Below are positions 18,279 to 27,882 of a DNA stretch of 64,000 bases, one piece after another; position 1 is the stretch's first letter, and each line of letters begins with the position of its first letter. The stretch comes from Cytophagales bacterium WSM2-2 (GTDB lineage: Bacteria; Bacteroidota; Bacteroidia; Cytophagales; Cyclobacteriaceae). The notes beneath the pieces are model-generated. The model worked only from the letters and a program-made list of their open reading frames with translations, did not search any database and had not been told where the DNA came from. A program made the translations under genes and the position numbers. The stretch covers positions 2,964,001 through 3,028,000 of the forward strand of contig BNHL01000001.1 in the NCBI GenBank assembly GCA_015472025.1, in the 5' to 3' direction.

Positions 18279-19529
18279 CTAGATGGCTGAAGGAACTATA
18301 TCCGGACCTTCCAAAGTCCGTTGCTTGAAAAAGAAGCCCATCCATAGAATAGAAGCACCGACAAACAACAGGCCCGTGATCATTTGCCAACCGAACCAGT
18401 TGGCCATATTATGCATTTGCAAAATTCCGACCAGAGTGATGAGCATATATAATAGTCTAAACAACTCCAGTGCAGGCGCCCATTTTTTAGCTTGCATAAG
18501 GCCACCCCACGCAATTGTCATCAGGAAAACTCCCGTAGTCATTACAAGCCGGTCAGTGATTGTCAGAGGTAGTTTGAGATTAATAGCGATGAACATGTAA
18601 ACCAAGCCTGCGGCTATTTGCGCTACGATGTATGGCTTTGTTTTTAAAAACTGTACACTTGAATATTTGACTTGGTCATTCAGTGCGTAACCTACGCGCG
18701 GGAAATTTTCACCAACAGTTTTTGGCCGCCATCCGAGAGGCATAAACCAGATTCGCAATTTATCCCACCAGTTGGGCGCAGCAACAGCATCATCCCACAG
18801 TTGTTTCCAATATTGAATATTAATAAAAATGGGATCCCAAGTCCGTGGAGGGTGGGTCACACCATAACATACTTCTTCTTTTTCTTCTTCAAACGAGCCG
18901 AACATTCTATCCCAGATGATCAGGAATTCAGAAAAATTCTTGTCGAGGTATTGCGTGTTTACACCGTGGTGTACGCGATGATGTGACGGTGTTACAAAGA
19001 TCTTTTCGATGAAACCCATTTTAGGAATCAAACGAGTATGGTGCCAATAGGCAAGAAACAAGTGAACGGCTGCCATAGAATAGATCATCTCAGGAGAGAA
19101 GCCGGCAATGGCGAAGATCCAGTCAAAAAACAGAAATTGAAATATACGCTGAGTGAAACTGGCTCGAAGTCCAACTGACAAATTCATCTCTTCCGAAGAA
19201 TGATGAGGCATGTGAGCCGCCCAAAATATATTGATCGTATGCCCGACACGATGAAACCAGTAGAAAACAAAATCCTGAAGTAGTAAAAGTAGGATGAGCC
19301 AATACCATGTACCCGGAATATGCCAGGGAGCGAGATCATATAGCCACCCATAGAAATGATAAACAAAAAAGAGCACAGCCAGGTTGACACATTGATTGCC
19401 GATGCCGGTGGCGAGATTGGCAACTGTATCCTGAAATCGGTAGTAGCCATTTTTCTTTTTGATGCAAAAGGCAATTTCAAGGAGCAGCAACACAATAGCG
19501 AGGGGAGAAAGTAATGCGTAGATGTTCAT
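18279..19529 (-). CDS. Sterol desaturase / fatty acid hydroxylase family protein
   Basis: 416 residues, a membrane di-iron oxygenase. The histidine clusters are HRVGH (93-97), HMPHH (106-110) and HHRVHH (183-188), the three-box pattern of the fatty acid hydroxylase superfamily. The domain resembles alkylglycerol monooxygenase-type members more than sterol C5 desaturases, judging by HHSSEEMNLSVGLR after the second box. The C-terminal 120 residues add four hydrophobic helices not needed for the catalytic core. The substrate is unknown, probably a lipid. A second, shorter family member is encoded at 48874. It is convergent with ftsZ across the shared terminator. Confidence 0.85.
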   Translation of the reverse strand: MNIYALLSPLAIVLLLLEIAFCIKKKNGYYRFQDTVANLATGIGNQCVNLAVLFFVYHFYGWLYDLAPWHIPGTWYWLILLLLLQDFVFYWFHRVGHTINIFWAAHMPHHSSEEMNLSVGLRASFTQRIFQFLFFDWIFAIAGFSPEMIYSMAAVHLFLAYWHHTRLIPKMGFIEKIFVTPSHHRVHHGVNTQYLDKNFSEFLIIWDRMFGSFEEEKEEVCYGVTHPPRTWDPIFINIQYWKQLWDDAVAAPNWWDKLRIWFMPLGWRPKTVGENFPRVGYALNDQVKYSSVQFLKTKPYIVAQIAAGLVYMFIAINLKLPLTITDRLVMTTGVFLMTIAWGGLMQAKKWAPALELFRLLYMLITLVGILQMHNMANWFGWQMITGLLFVGASILWMGFFFKQRTLEGPDIVPSAI

Positions 19530-19609
19530 GGTTCAGTGATGATCAATTAAAGCTACATTTTTGCAGACCTTTTTTCAACTGCTTGCACGATGTATGTCTA
19601 ATGAAAATC

Positions 19610-20803
19610 TTATCGCTTTTTACTTTTCGCGAACTGATCCTCCAACGATTGACCTTGCCCTAAATCCCGGATGACTTCCGAAGTCAGAGGAACAGTAGTA
19701 AAATTCTTCCAGAAATCAGCATGATACTCACCAACCTGTGTATCGATAGTCGCCCCGAATTTTACCATGAGCCTGGAGGGATCAGGTTCGCTTTTATTTT
19801 TGGTAATAATCCGGTTCACTTTAAACTCTCTGAACAAGTTTCCCTTTTCGTAGGTTGTCTTTGTCTGGAGATCATATTTATCGAATTCCCAGAGCACATG
19901 AATATAGTCGGGATAATATTTCCCTTCGTATTCACGATAAATATTAATCACTTTTAAACGGAACAACCGAAACTGATGGGTTTTATCAAGCGGCCCAACT
20001 TCCGGTTCAGTGCCGCCATTGAATGAGAGATCCATCTCGCAGCGTATGATTGCTCGGGTTTCTTCATCAATGAAAAACTTGTACGTCCTGTCGGGATATT
20101 TTCCACTGGTCACAACATACACGTATCTTGAATCGACCGACTGTACGCTTTCGATTTCATACTTGTTCTTTTTGAAATTATCGAAATCAAAATGTTCAGG
20201 ATTGGCAACGAAGTCGAGCCGGAGGGTGGAGTTGAGAAGGTTCTCCCCATAGACTGCTTTCATGAAATCAATTTTTCTACTTTCCACAAGCTCGATCGCC
20301 TGATGATAATGGTCGATATTTTTACCGTAGGTATTCATGGCGATTTCAATGAGATGATTGTATTTCCCATTCGCCTGACCCAACTCACGATAGTAGGCTT
20401 CAAGTTTAAACGATTCATAGTCGTAGTTCTTCTTTCGCCAGAGGATTGCTTCTTTAATCAAATCATTTGCGGTGATCTTACTCGCCACGACTGTAACCTC
20501 TCTCAAAGAATAGTTTTCTATGGTGAGCTCAACAGTAGATCCATTTTCAAAGGTTGATAAACTGATCGCCTTCGATTTGTATCCGATCATTGAGAATCTT
20601 AGAGAGTCACTCGTATTCCTCTCCAGGGCAAGTGTGAATTTCCCTTCCGCATTAGTGTTTGTGCCAATGTTATTTTTTATGACAGCGACAGCGACAAGTT
20701 CCAGCGGCTTATGTGTTTCCTTGTCGATTATAATGCCAGAGATCAAGCTTTGACAATGAGCAATGACAGGAAACAGAAGAGAAAGAATGAATCCGGTTTT
20801 CAC
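19610..20803 (-). CDS. CarboxypepD_reg-like domain exported protein
   Basis: 397 residues. The signal peptide MKTGFILSLLFPVIAHCQS is followed by a carboxypeptidase-regulatory-like beta-sandwich (about 22-105: ISGIIIDKETHKPLELVAVAV, with GTNTNAEGKFTL). This is the domain found at the N-terminus of TonB-dependent receptors and many Bacteroidota surface proteins. The remaining ~290 residues are a mixed alpha/beta region with no name I can give. There is no beta-barrel of TonB receptor length and no plug domain. It is probably periplasmic or on the outer membrane. Confidence 0.75.
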   Translation of the reverse strand: MKTGFILSLLFPVIAHCQSLISGIIIDKETHKPLELVAVAVIKNNIGTNTNAEGKFTLALERNTSDSLRFSMIGYKSKAISLSTFENGSTVELTIENYSLREVTVVASKITANDLIKEAILWRKKNYDYESFKLEAYYRELGQANGKYNHLIEIAMNTYGKNIDHYHQAIELVESRKIDFMKAVYGENLLNSTLRLDFVANPEHFDFDNFKKNKYEIESVQSVDSRYVYVVTSGKYPDRTYKFFIDEETRAIIRCEMDLSFNGGTEPEVGPLDKTHQFRLFRLKVINIYREYEGKYYPDYIHVLWEFDKYDLQTKTTYEKGNLFREFKVNRIITKNKSEPDPSRLMVKFGATIDTQVGEYHADFWKNFTTVPLTSEVIRDLGQGQSLEDQFAKSKKR

Positions 20804-20886
20804 ATTTATAGGGTTTGGTTCGGGGATAACGACAATTTACCTCTCCTTATTACAAGGCGTTATTTTATAAGAATCAGGAATTCCTC

Positions 20887-20894
20887 TAAGTTTG
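20887..20894 (+). promoter_or_regulatory. Promoter -7 box of the aldehyde dehydrogenase gene
   Basis: TAAGTTTG matches the Bacteroidota consensus TAnnTTTG and lies 43 bases before the ATG at 20938. The -33 region is only weakly TTT-like, so the match rests on the -7 box and its position. Confidence 0.5.
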
Positions 20895-20937
20895 CAGGCC
20901 CGTCTTGCTTTGTAAGGGCAACTAATTAGAAATACGT

Positions 20938-22479
20938 ATGAAAAACTTTGGAATTGCAGATGCCCTTGCGGCACTTGGTGTAAAGAAATCAAATCCAGGA
21001 ACATCGACTGGAACCAAATGGCTTAAATCATCAGGTACCTACATCGATTCTTACTCACCTGCAGACGGCAAAGTTATCGGACGGGTGCAAGCATCGGACG
21101 AAAAATCCTTTGAAAAAACCGTAGCGCAGGCGAAGAAAGCTTTTGTAGAATGGAGAAAAGTTCCTGCGCCTAAACGTGGCGAAATCGTGCGTCAGATCGG
21201 GGAGGAGTTGCGTAAGCAAAAGGACAATTTAGGTAAACTTGTTTCTTACGAAATGGGCAAATCTTATCAGGAAGGTTTGGGAGAAGTCCAGGAGATGATC
21301 GACATCTGTGATTTTGCAGTGGGCCTTTCACGGCAACTCAATGGGTTGACCATGCATTCCGAGCGGCCGATGCACCGCATGTATGAGCAATATCATCCGT
21401 TGGGTATTGTCGGTATTATTTCGGCTTTTAATTTTCCTGTGGCAGTTTGGAGTTGGAATTCCATGTTGGCCTGGGTATGCGGTGACGTCTGCATCTGGAA
21501 ACCCTCCGAAAAGACGCCATTATGCAGTATAGCCTGTCAAAATATTGTTACTAAAGTTTTTCGTAAGAATAACGTTCCCGAAGGAGTCTCTTGCATCGTC
21601 AATGGTGATTATAAGGTTGGCCAGCTGATGTGCGATAACGAAGAGATACCGTTGGTTTCAGCGACTGGTTCGGTGCGCATGGGTAAGGCGGTTGGGCAAG
21701 CGGTGAGTGCGAGATTGGGCAGAGCCCTGCTGGAACTCGGTGGTAACAACGCAATTATTATTACTGAAAATGCAAATCTCGATATGTCCATCATTGGTGC
21801 TGCTTTTGGTGCTGTAGGTACTGCCGGACAACGTTGTACCTCTACACGGAGATTGATTATTCACGAGAGTGTTTATGAAGAAGTAAAAAACAGGTTGAAG
21901 AAAGCGTATGCACAACTGCGTATTGGAAACCCGTTGGATCAACAAAATCACGTTGGTCCATTGATTGATAAACTGGCAGTAAAGATTTATAATAATGCTC
22001 TTTCGAAAATTGAAGTTGAAGGAGGTAAGTTCCTGGTAAAGGGAGGTAAGCTCTCTGGCAAAGGGTATGAATCGGGATGCTATGTGAGACCGGCAATCGC
22101 TGAAGTCAAAAATCATTTCGAAATCGTACAGGCAGAAACATTTGCTCCGATTCTCTATTTGATAAAGTATAAAACTCTTGATGAGGCTATTGAATTGCAG
22201 AATGGCGTTAAACAAGGATTGTCTTCGGCGATCATGACGACCCGGATGCAAGACATGGAGAAATTTATTTCTCATGCCGGATCTGATTGTGGTATTGCTA
22301 ACGTAAATATCGGCACTTCAGGTGCAGAGATCGGTGGCGCTTTCGGTGGTGAAAAAGAGACTGGAGGTGGCCGCGAGTCAGGATCGGATTCCTGGAAAGT
22401 TTACATGCGAAGACAGACAAACACAATCAATTTTGGAGAATCTTTGCCATTAGCGCAGGGAATCAAATTTGATTTGTGA
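20938..22479 (+). CDS. Aldehyde dehydrogenase, ALDH7 type (aminoadipate-semialdehyde dehydrogenase-like)
   Basis: 513 residues, the normal length. NAD-dependent oxidation of an aldehyde to an acid. The catalytic cysteine is C300 in GTAGQRCTSTRR and the general base is E266 in LELGGNN. FNFPVAVWSWN and KPSEKTPL belong to the cofactor site. The GTAGQRCT context, MHSERPMHRMYEQYHPLG and the C-terminal GGGRESGSDSWK fit the ALDH7 (antiquitin/AmaB) subfamily, which oxidises alpha-aminoadipate semialdehyde/piperideine-6-carboxylate in lysine breakdown. No other lysine catabolic genes are adjacent, so the substrate is inferred from subfamily only. Confidence 0.85.
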   Translation: MKNFGIADALAALGVKKSNPGTSTGTKWLKSSGTYIDSYSPADGKVIGRVQASDEKSFEKTVAQAKKAFVEWRKVPAPKRGEIVRQIGEELRKQKDNLGKLVSYEMGKSYQEGLGEVQEMIDICDFAVGLSRQLNGLTMHSERPMHRMYEQYHPLGIVGIISAFNFPVAVWSWNSMLAWVCGDVCIWKPSEKTPLCSIACQNIVTKVFRKNNVPEGVSCIVNGDYKVGQLMCDNEEIPLVSATGSVRMGKAVGQAVSARLGRALLELGGNNAIIITENANLDMSIIGAAFGAVGTAGQRCTSTRRLIIHESVYEEVKNRLKKAYAQLRIGNPLDQQNHVGPLIDKLAVKIYNNALSKIEVEGGKFLVKGGKLSGKGYESGCYVRPAIAEVKNHFEIVQAETFAPILYLIKYKTLDEAIELQNGVKQGLSSAIMTTRMQDMEKFISHAGSDCGIANVNIGTSGAEIGGAFGGEKETGGGRESGSDSWKVYMRRQTNTINFGESLPLAQGIKFDL

Positions 22480-22584
22480 CGCCTTCCTTTTGTATGTAAG
22501 GTTATGTGTGGATATTCGAAATAGTTCGTTTGGAAAACCAACATATTCGGCCTATTTTTAACATTAACCAATTTTTAAGCCCCA

Positions 22585-22992
22585 ATGACGTCTAGAAAGT
22601 ATCGTGCTGTCATGCTCATTGATGACAACGAGATCGATAACCTGATCAACCAAAAAATGATCGAGGCAGCTGCTATTACTGAAAATATCTACACACACAC
22701 AGGGGCCAAAAGCGCGATCGAGTTTTTGAAAAATATGGAGAAGATGGATGTGGCTGATAAGGTCCTTCCTGATGTCATTTTCCTGGATATCGATATGCCC
22801 CTGATGGATGGCTTCCAGTTCCTGGATGAATTTGAAAACCTTACACCTGTGACACGAAAGAAATCAAGGATTGTGATGCTTACCTCATCGATCAATCCGC
22901 AGGATTTTAACAGGGCAAAAAAATACGAGAACGTAAAGCTCTATTTGAATAAGCCACTCTCGCACGAAAACATTATGAAGATTGATGTCTGA
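22585..22992 (+). CDS. Single-domain response regulator
   Basis: 135 residues consisting only of a receiver domain. The acidic pocket is LIDDNEID near the N-terminus, the phospho-acceptor is D68 in FLDIDMPLMDG, the switch threonine is T100 in VMLTSS, and the conserved lysine is K123 in LNKPLS. There is no output domain. Such proteins in Bacteroidota often work with hybrid kinases encoded elsewhere, and no kinase is adjacent. It is convergent with the gene ending at 22995, leaving two bases between the two stops. Confidence 0.9.
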   Translation: MTSRKYRAVMLIDDNEIDNLINQKMIEAAAITENIYTHTGAKSAIEFLKNMEKMDVADKVLPDVIFLDIDMPLMDGFQFLDEFENLTPVTRKKSRIVMLTSSINPQDFNRAKKYENVKLYLNKPLSHENIMKIDV

Positions 22993-22994
22993 GA

Positions 22995-24458
22995 TCAGGC
23001 GTCAACAGCCCCTTCAATAGCCGAGAGCATTTCTATAAACTCATCGTCCATTTTAATAAGTGAAGTAGGGGCAAAGTAGTTCACCTTTACTTCACGGAAC
23101 TTTGGAATAATTGCACTTATCTTTTTGCCTTTCTCTTTCTTCGCCTCACTTGTAGCTACACGAAGAATTTTCAGGAAGAGCAAAACATTCTCACAGTCGT
23201 CTTTGCCGAACATGCGTATCTGCCGTTGAATGCTGTTGGTGAGTTGGGTAAACAACTCGAAATCTTTCAGCATACAATATTGCAGGGCAAGCAAGGCCTT
23301 CACCTCCATTTGAACAAATGGATATTTCTTTAGACTTACCTCATTCAACATCCCATTGATAATCTTGGCGGCCTGATCGAATTTGCCGGCATAATAACAA
23401 CTGATTGCCTGGTAACAAATGTAGATCACATGCTTTGGAACATCCTGTGTCTCCACTTCGATGTCAATCAGCAGGCCTTCGTTTTCTGCAAATAACGTCT
23501 TCTCTGTATTGTTCCGAATGTGTTTTTCGATCTTCGAGATAAGGAACCTGGCTGAGAAAGTGTAGTTCGGGTAATTTACCAGCAAAGTGGTGGTGGCATC
23601 ATTGATTTCTTCGTAATGCTTCTCTGCCTGACGATACACTTTGTAGTGATTGTAATATTCCAGATGCAAGAATTCAAAGACGAGGTTCAGGTGATAGTAG
23701 AGAGGATCGAGATTGTAGGTCTCAAAAATCTTCTGAACACGGGAGAAAATATCCTCGGTGGCCTCACCGTCCTGCGATCCGGTTTCATCGGTATCAACAA
23801 ATAACCGGTGAAAGATCAGCATGCAACTCTGATAGATGTATAACCGGTGTGATTCGTACAATTTGGAGACATTGTGCATCTCCTTGAGCAACAAATCAAG
23901 GCCAAGTTTTTCAACCTGGTCCCCTGTAAAAAAATAATTGCCGTACTTTTTGAAGTAATCGGCAAGTAAGTCTTCGGCCTTATCCACAGCAAGCATGTAG
24001 GCCACGTGACGGTTATAGAGCTGGGAGTAGTTAAAATATTCAGGAGAGTGGATATGGAGCTTCTTCAGCGACTTGTACACCACAGTGAGCTCACTTGCCA
24101 GATCGTAATCTTGAAGCTCCTTTTCAAGTTTCTTAAGTGTTGTAATGGAAATCGTCCTCTTCTTGGTAAACAAAACCTCGTTGAGGTTGGCCACCTTGCG
24201 TAGGATATCCGTGCGGGGACTTTCCATTTGCTGGAGCAGGTGCTCTTCGATTTTTTGATTGAGCCTGGATCGTAAAGTGTAGTAAGCGTTCGCGTTAACC
24301 TCAAGTTCCACCATGATTTTGCTGTCAGACAGCTGTCGTTCGCGTAAGGCCCGGAGCACATAAGCGGACTTTTCGGCATTACTCTCCATCAACGAGTCAT
24401 GAATCTGCTTATAGTCTTTCTCAGAGAGCTGCTTGATGATGTTCTTGAGTTTGGCCAT
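22995..24458 (-). CDS. Conserved hypothetical cytoplasmic helical protein
   Basis: 487 residues with no signal peptide and no membrane segment. The sequence is almost entirely helical, with aromatic- and leucine-rich helix pairs reminiscent of TPR-like solenoids, for example YICYQAISCYYAGKFDQAAKIING near residue 350. The N-terminus (KLKNIIKQLSEKDYKQIHDSL) is a charged helical segment. I do not recognise a named family. Its place next to a response regulator could suggest a signalling role, but the genes converge, so this is weak. Confidence 0.65.
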   Translation of the reverse strand: MAKLKNIIKQLSEKDYKQIHDSLMESNAEKSAYVLRALRERQLSDSKIMVELEVNANAYYTLRSRLNQKIEEHLLQQMESPRTDILRKVANLNEVLFTKKRTISITTLKKLEKELQDYDLASELTVVYKSLKKLHIHSPEYFNYSQLYNRHVAYMLAVDKAEDLLADYFKKYGNYFFTGDQVEKLGLDLLLKEMHNVSKLYESHRLYIYQSCMLIFHRLFVDTDETGSQDGEATEDIFSRVQKIFETYNLDPLYYHLNLVFEFLHLEYYNHYKVYRQAEKHYEEINDATTTLLVNYPNYTFSARFLISKIEKHIRNNTEKTLFAENEGLLIDIEVETQDVPKHVIYICYQAISCYYAGKFDQAAKIINGMLNEVSLKKYPFVQMEVKALLALQYCMLKDFELFTQLTNSIQRQIRMFGKDDCENVLLFLKILRVATSEAKKEKGKKISAIIPKFREVKVNYFAPTSLIKMDDEFIEMLSAIEGAVDA

Positions 24459-24608
24459 GTAAAAACGCTTATACTGTTAAAGTTACAAAAATTAAATACC
24501 GACACAATAATCAATGATTGTCAATACGACATTTTTTAGTGGATGGGCTGCCAACTTTTCTGATTGTCACAAACGGACTGCTTTTTGTCTACTCTGAGAA
24601 AAGAAAGT

Positions 24609-25535
24609 ATGGACTCTTATTCTCAAATGATTGTAGACGCAGTGTCAATGGTGAAGAATGCTGTTGTCAAAATTGATGTTTATAAAAAAGTTAATGGTAA
24701 AATGAGACCTGCTGGTTCAGGTTCCGGTTTTATCTTTTCCTCTGATGGACTGGTATTTACCAATTGTCATGTCGTCAACGGGGCGGAGAAAATCATGGTC
24801 TCGCTTCTCAATGAAAACGAAATTGAAGCAACGTTGGTGGGCAAAGACCCCGACACCGATCTCGCGATTTTGAAAATTTATTCGGAAGGATATTCGGTCG
24901 CCAGATTGGGCGATGCCGAGGCGCTGCAGATTGGACAGATTGTGATTGCCATCGGAAACCCATTGGGCTATCAACACACGGTTACCATGGGTGTGGTAAG
25001 TGCACTGGGGCGCACACTTCGATCCCAGAACGGAATGCTTGTCGATAACGTGATCCAGTCAGACGCAGCTCTTAATCCAGGGAATTCAGGAGGGCCAATG
25101 ATTACCACGGAAGGTAATGTAGTCGGGGTAAACACAGCGATCATTCAAGGTGCCCAGGGGCTAAGCTTTTCGGTTGATATTAATACTGCAAAAGAAATCG
25201 CCAGCCAATTGATTGCTAACGGCAAAGTATTCAAAGCATACCTCGGTTTTCAACTACAAGAAGTAAGTATCAATTCGAAGATCAAACACCACTACCATCT
25301 TCCTAACGATAAGGGTTTGTTCGTAGTAAATGTGGAAGAAAATTCACCAGCATCACGGTCACAGGTGTTGCCCGGCGATATCATTGTCTCATTCAATAAT
25401 AAGCCGGTACAATCGCTGCATCAGTTGTTCAAAGAACTTACGAAAAAGGAAATTCTTGCCATCACTGACATTTCAGTGATTAGGCACACAGAATTGCTCA
25501 ATGTGAGTATTTCGCCTGTTGCGAAAGCAGCTTGA
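24609..25535 (+). CDS. HtrA/DegP-type trypsin-like serine protease with PDZ domain, no signal peptide
   Basis: 308 residues from the ATG of MDSYSQMIVDAV, preceded by an AG-rich stretch; a TTG start 45 bases earlier adds nothing recognisable. The catalytic triad is H54 (FTNCHVV), D84 (DPDTDLAIL) and S160 (NPGNSGGP). One PDZ domain covers about 215-300 (GLFVVNVEENSPASRSQVLPGDIIVSFN). There is neither signal peptide nor membrane anchor, unlike the periplasmic DegP/DegQ/DegS enzymes, so it should be cytoplasmic. It stands alone. Confidence 0.85.
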   Translation: MDSYSQMIVDAVSMVKNAVVKIDVYKKVNGKMRPAGSGSGFIFSSDGLVFTNCHVVNGAEKIMVSLLNENEIEATLVGKDPDTDLAILKIYSEGYSVARLGDAEALQIGQIVIAIGNPLGYQHTVTMGVVSALGRTLRSQNGMLVDNVIQSDAALNPGNSGGPMITTEGNVVGVNTAIIQGAQGLSFSVDINTAKEIASQLIANGKVFKAYLGFQLQEVSINSKIKHHYHLPNDKGLFVVNVEENSPASRSQVLPGDIIVSFNNKPVQSLHQLFKELTKKEILAITDISVIRHTELLNVSISPVAKAA

Positions 25536-25612
25536 AAGTCCTTTGATTTGCTGGCTTAAGCTTTTCTCACCCTTTTTCGTGTAAAAGGATTAGGTTGTCT
25601 CATTGCTGTTCC

Positions 25613-25620
25613 TATTTTTG
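25613..25620 (+). promoter_or_regulatory. Promoter -7 box of the dipeptidyl peptidase gene
   Basis: TATTTTTG fits TAnnTTTG and lies 22 bases before the ATG at 25642. A TTG at 25595 is closer than the usual -33 spacing, so support is moderate. Confidence 0.4.
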
Positions 25621-25641
25621 GGTTGAATAAAAACCTAAACC

Positions 25642-27852
25642 ATGAGACGCATCCTATTCCTATTGTTCTGTCTTCCAATAGTATTGTCTGGACAGAATAT
25701 CCGCTGGGCTAAAGACGGCAACGCTTACTACAGAAATGAAGCCGGTGAAGTCAATCGTTATGAATTGCCGGCTAATACCAAGACTGTTTTTTTATCTAAG
25801 GCAGAGCTTACACCTTCCGGGCAAACCGAGGCTTTGCGAGTAAGGAATTTCGTCCTGTCGGATGATGGCAATCAGGTTTTGATCTACACGAATACCAAAC
25901 GTGTCTGGCGTCTTGACACGCAGGGTGATTATTGGGTGTTGAATAAAGCCACTAAGTCCCTCGCCAAAATCGGGAAAGACAAACCCGCGTCATCTTTGCG
26001 TTTTGCGAAATTCTCTCCTGATGGAAAGAAGGTGGGTTATGTAAGTGAGTTTGATCTTTACATTGAAGATCTGGCTACCGGCCAAGTGCAGGCGGTGACA
26101 TCAAATCATTCGCGAAAACTGATCAGTGGAACTTTTGATTGGGTTTATGAAGAAGAATTTGGATGCCGCGATGGATTTCAATGGAGCCCCGACAGCAAGA
26201 TGATCGCGTACTGGCAAATCGATGCGAACAAGATCAAGGACTATTTCATGGTTAATAATACAGACTCGGCTTATTCTAAAATCGTTCCTGTTGAATATCC
26301 AACCATCGGACAAAATCCTTCGCCTGCAAAAATCGGAGTGGTCGATGTTGCCTCAAATAAAACCACCTGGTTGAATATCCCCGGCGATCCGCAACAAAAC
26401 TACCTGCCTCGAATGGATTGGAATTCTAACAGCGAAATATTTGTACAACAACTCAACCGCAAGCAACAGGAGAGTAGGATTTTTACTTGTAGCCCTATGA
26501 GCGGTGAAGCAAAGCAAATCGGTAAAGAGAATGACAGCGCGTGGATTGACATGTTCTCGTTTTCATCAGATAATTTCTATTCCCGTCACCCGTTTGCATG
26601 GATCAACGGAAATAAAGAATTCCTGTGGATGAGCGAAAAAGATGGATGGGCTCACTTATATAGAGTATCAAAGGATGGAAGCAAAGAAACGATAATAACC
26701 AAAGGTGATTATGATGTGATTGATTTTGTTTATGCTGACGAAAAAAACAACACAGCCTATTTCATGGCTTCGCCTTCAAATGCTACCCAGCGCTATTTGT
26801 ACAAAACAAAATTGGACGGTAAAGGGAAGCTGGAATTGGTCTCTCCCGCCGAGCAGCAGGGAACGCATGACTACTCCATATCACCCAATGGTAAGTATGC
26901 ACAGCACAGTTTTTCCAACACGTTCACGCGTCCGATGAATGAGCTGATCGATCTGACAACAAACAAGGCCCTGAATGAAAAAGAGAGTATTGCAACCAAA
27001 CTTGCAGCGGCACCAGCCGCGACTAAAAAAGTAGAGTTTTTTAAAGTTAAAACAGAAGAAGGTGTTGAGATGGATGGTTGGATGATTAAGCCAACCAACT
27101 TTGATCCGGCAAAGAAATATCCTGTCGTATTTCATGTTTATACCGAACCTGCGTCTCAAACAGTGCGTGATGCTTTTGGTGTGGGCAACAATCGGATGTA
27201 TCGCGGTGACATGGCCAATGAAGGATACATTTATATGTCGCTGGATGGTCGTGGTACTCCGGCTCCCAAAGGACGCGAATGGCGCAAATCGATTTACAGA
27301 AAAATCGGACAAATCAATATCAAAGATCAGGCAATGGCAGCCAAAGAGATTTTGAAATGGCCATTTGTAGACAGTGATCGCATTGCCGTTTGGGGATGGA
27401 GTGGTGGTGGCTCAACCACATTGAACCTGATGTTTCAGTATCCTGAAATTTATAAAACTGGAATTGCAGTAGCGGCAGTTGCCAATCAGCTCACCTACGA
27501 CAATATTTATCAAGAACGTTACATGGGCCTCCCACAGGAAAACATGGAAGACATCGTGAAGGGATCACCGGTAACTTATGCCAAAAACCTCAAGGGAAAT
27601 TTATTGTACATTCATGGCACTGGTGATGATAACGTGCACTATAACAACGCGGAAATGCTGGTCAATGAATTGATCAAACACAATAAGCAATTTCAGTTTA
27701 TGGCGTACCCGAATCGTTCACATGGCATCAGCGAAGGCGAAGGAACTAACTTACATTTGACAACCTTATTTACCGAGTACCTGAAAAAGAATTGCCCTCC
27801 GGGAGGAGTTGATCCTCAAAGTATAAAAGTGGGAGACGTTCTTAAAAAATAG
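25642..27852 (+). CDS. Dipeptidyl peptidase IV (S9B family)
   Basis: 736 residues. The signal peptide is MRRILFLLFCLPIVLSGQ. A beta-propeller domain (about 40-480) contains FDWVYEEEFGCRDGFQWSPDS with the double-glutamate motif that binds the substrate N-terminus. The alpha/beta hydrolase domain has the nucleophile S587 in GWSGGGS, the acid D662 or D663 in HGTGDDNVHYNN, and H694 in NRSHGI. The enzyme removes X-Pro or X-Ala dipeptides from peptides in the periplasm. The glycosylasparaginase gene begins 30 bases after its stop and is probably co-transcribed, suggesting breakdown of imported peptides and glycopeptides. Confidence 0.93.
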   Translation: MRRILFLLFCLPIVLSGQNIRWAKDGNAYYRNEAGEVNRYELPANTKTVFLSKAELTPSGQTEALRVRNFVLSDDGNQVLIYTNTKRVWRLDTQGDYWVLNKATKSLAKIGKDKPASSLRFAKFSPDGKKVGYVSEFDLYIEDLATGQVQAVTSNHSRKLISGTFDWVYEEEFGCRDGFQWSPDSKMIAYWQIDANKIKDYFMVNNTDSAYSKIVPVEYPTIGQNPSPAKIGVVDVASNKTTWLNIPGDPQQNYLPRMDWNSNSEIFVQQLNRKQQESRIFTCSPMSGEAKQIGKENDSAWIDMFSFSSDNFYSRHPFAWINGNKEFLWMSEKDGWAHLYRVSKDGSKETIITKGDYDVIDFVYADEKNNTAYFMASPSNATQRYLYKTKLDGKGKLELVSPAEQQGTHDYSISPNGKYAQHSFSNTFTRPMNELIDLTTNKALNEKESIATKLAAAPAATKKVEFFKVKTEEGVEMDGWMIKPTNFDPAKKYPVVFHVYTEPASQTVRDAFGVGNNRMYRGDMANEGYIYMSLDGRGTPAPKGREWRKSIYRKIGQINIKDQAMAAKEILKWPFVDSDRIAVWGWSGGGSTTLNLMFQYPEIYKTGIAVAAVANQLTYDNIYQERYMGLPQENMEDIVKGSPVTYAKNLKGNLLYIHGTGDDNVHYNNAEMLVNELIKHNKQFQFMAYPNRSHGISEGEGTNLHLTTLFTEYLKKNCPPGGVDPQSIKVGDVLKK

Positions 27853-27882
27853 ACTGAAGACGAATCGAACAACAACCACAAA

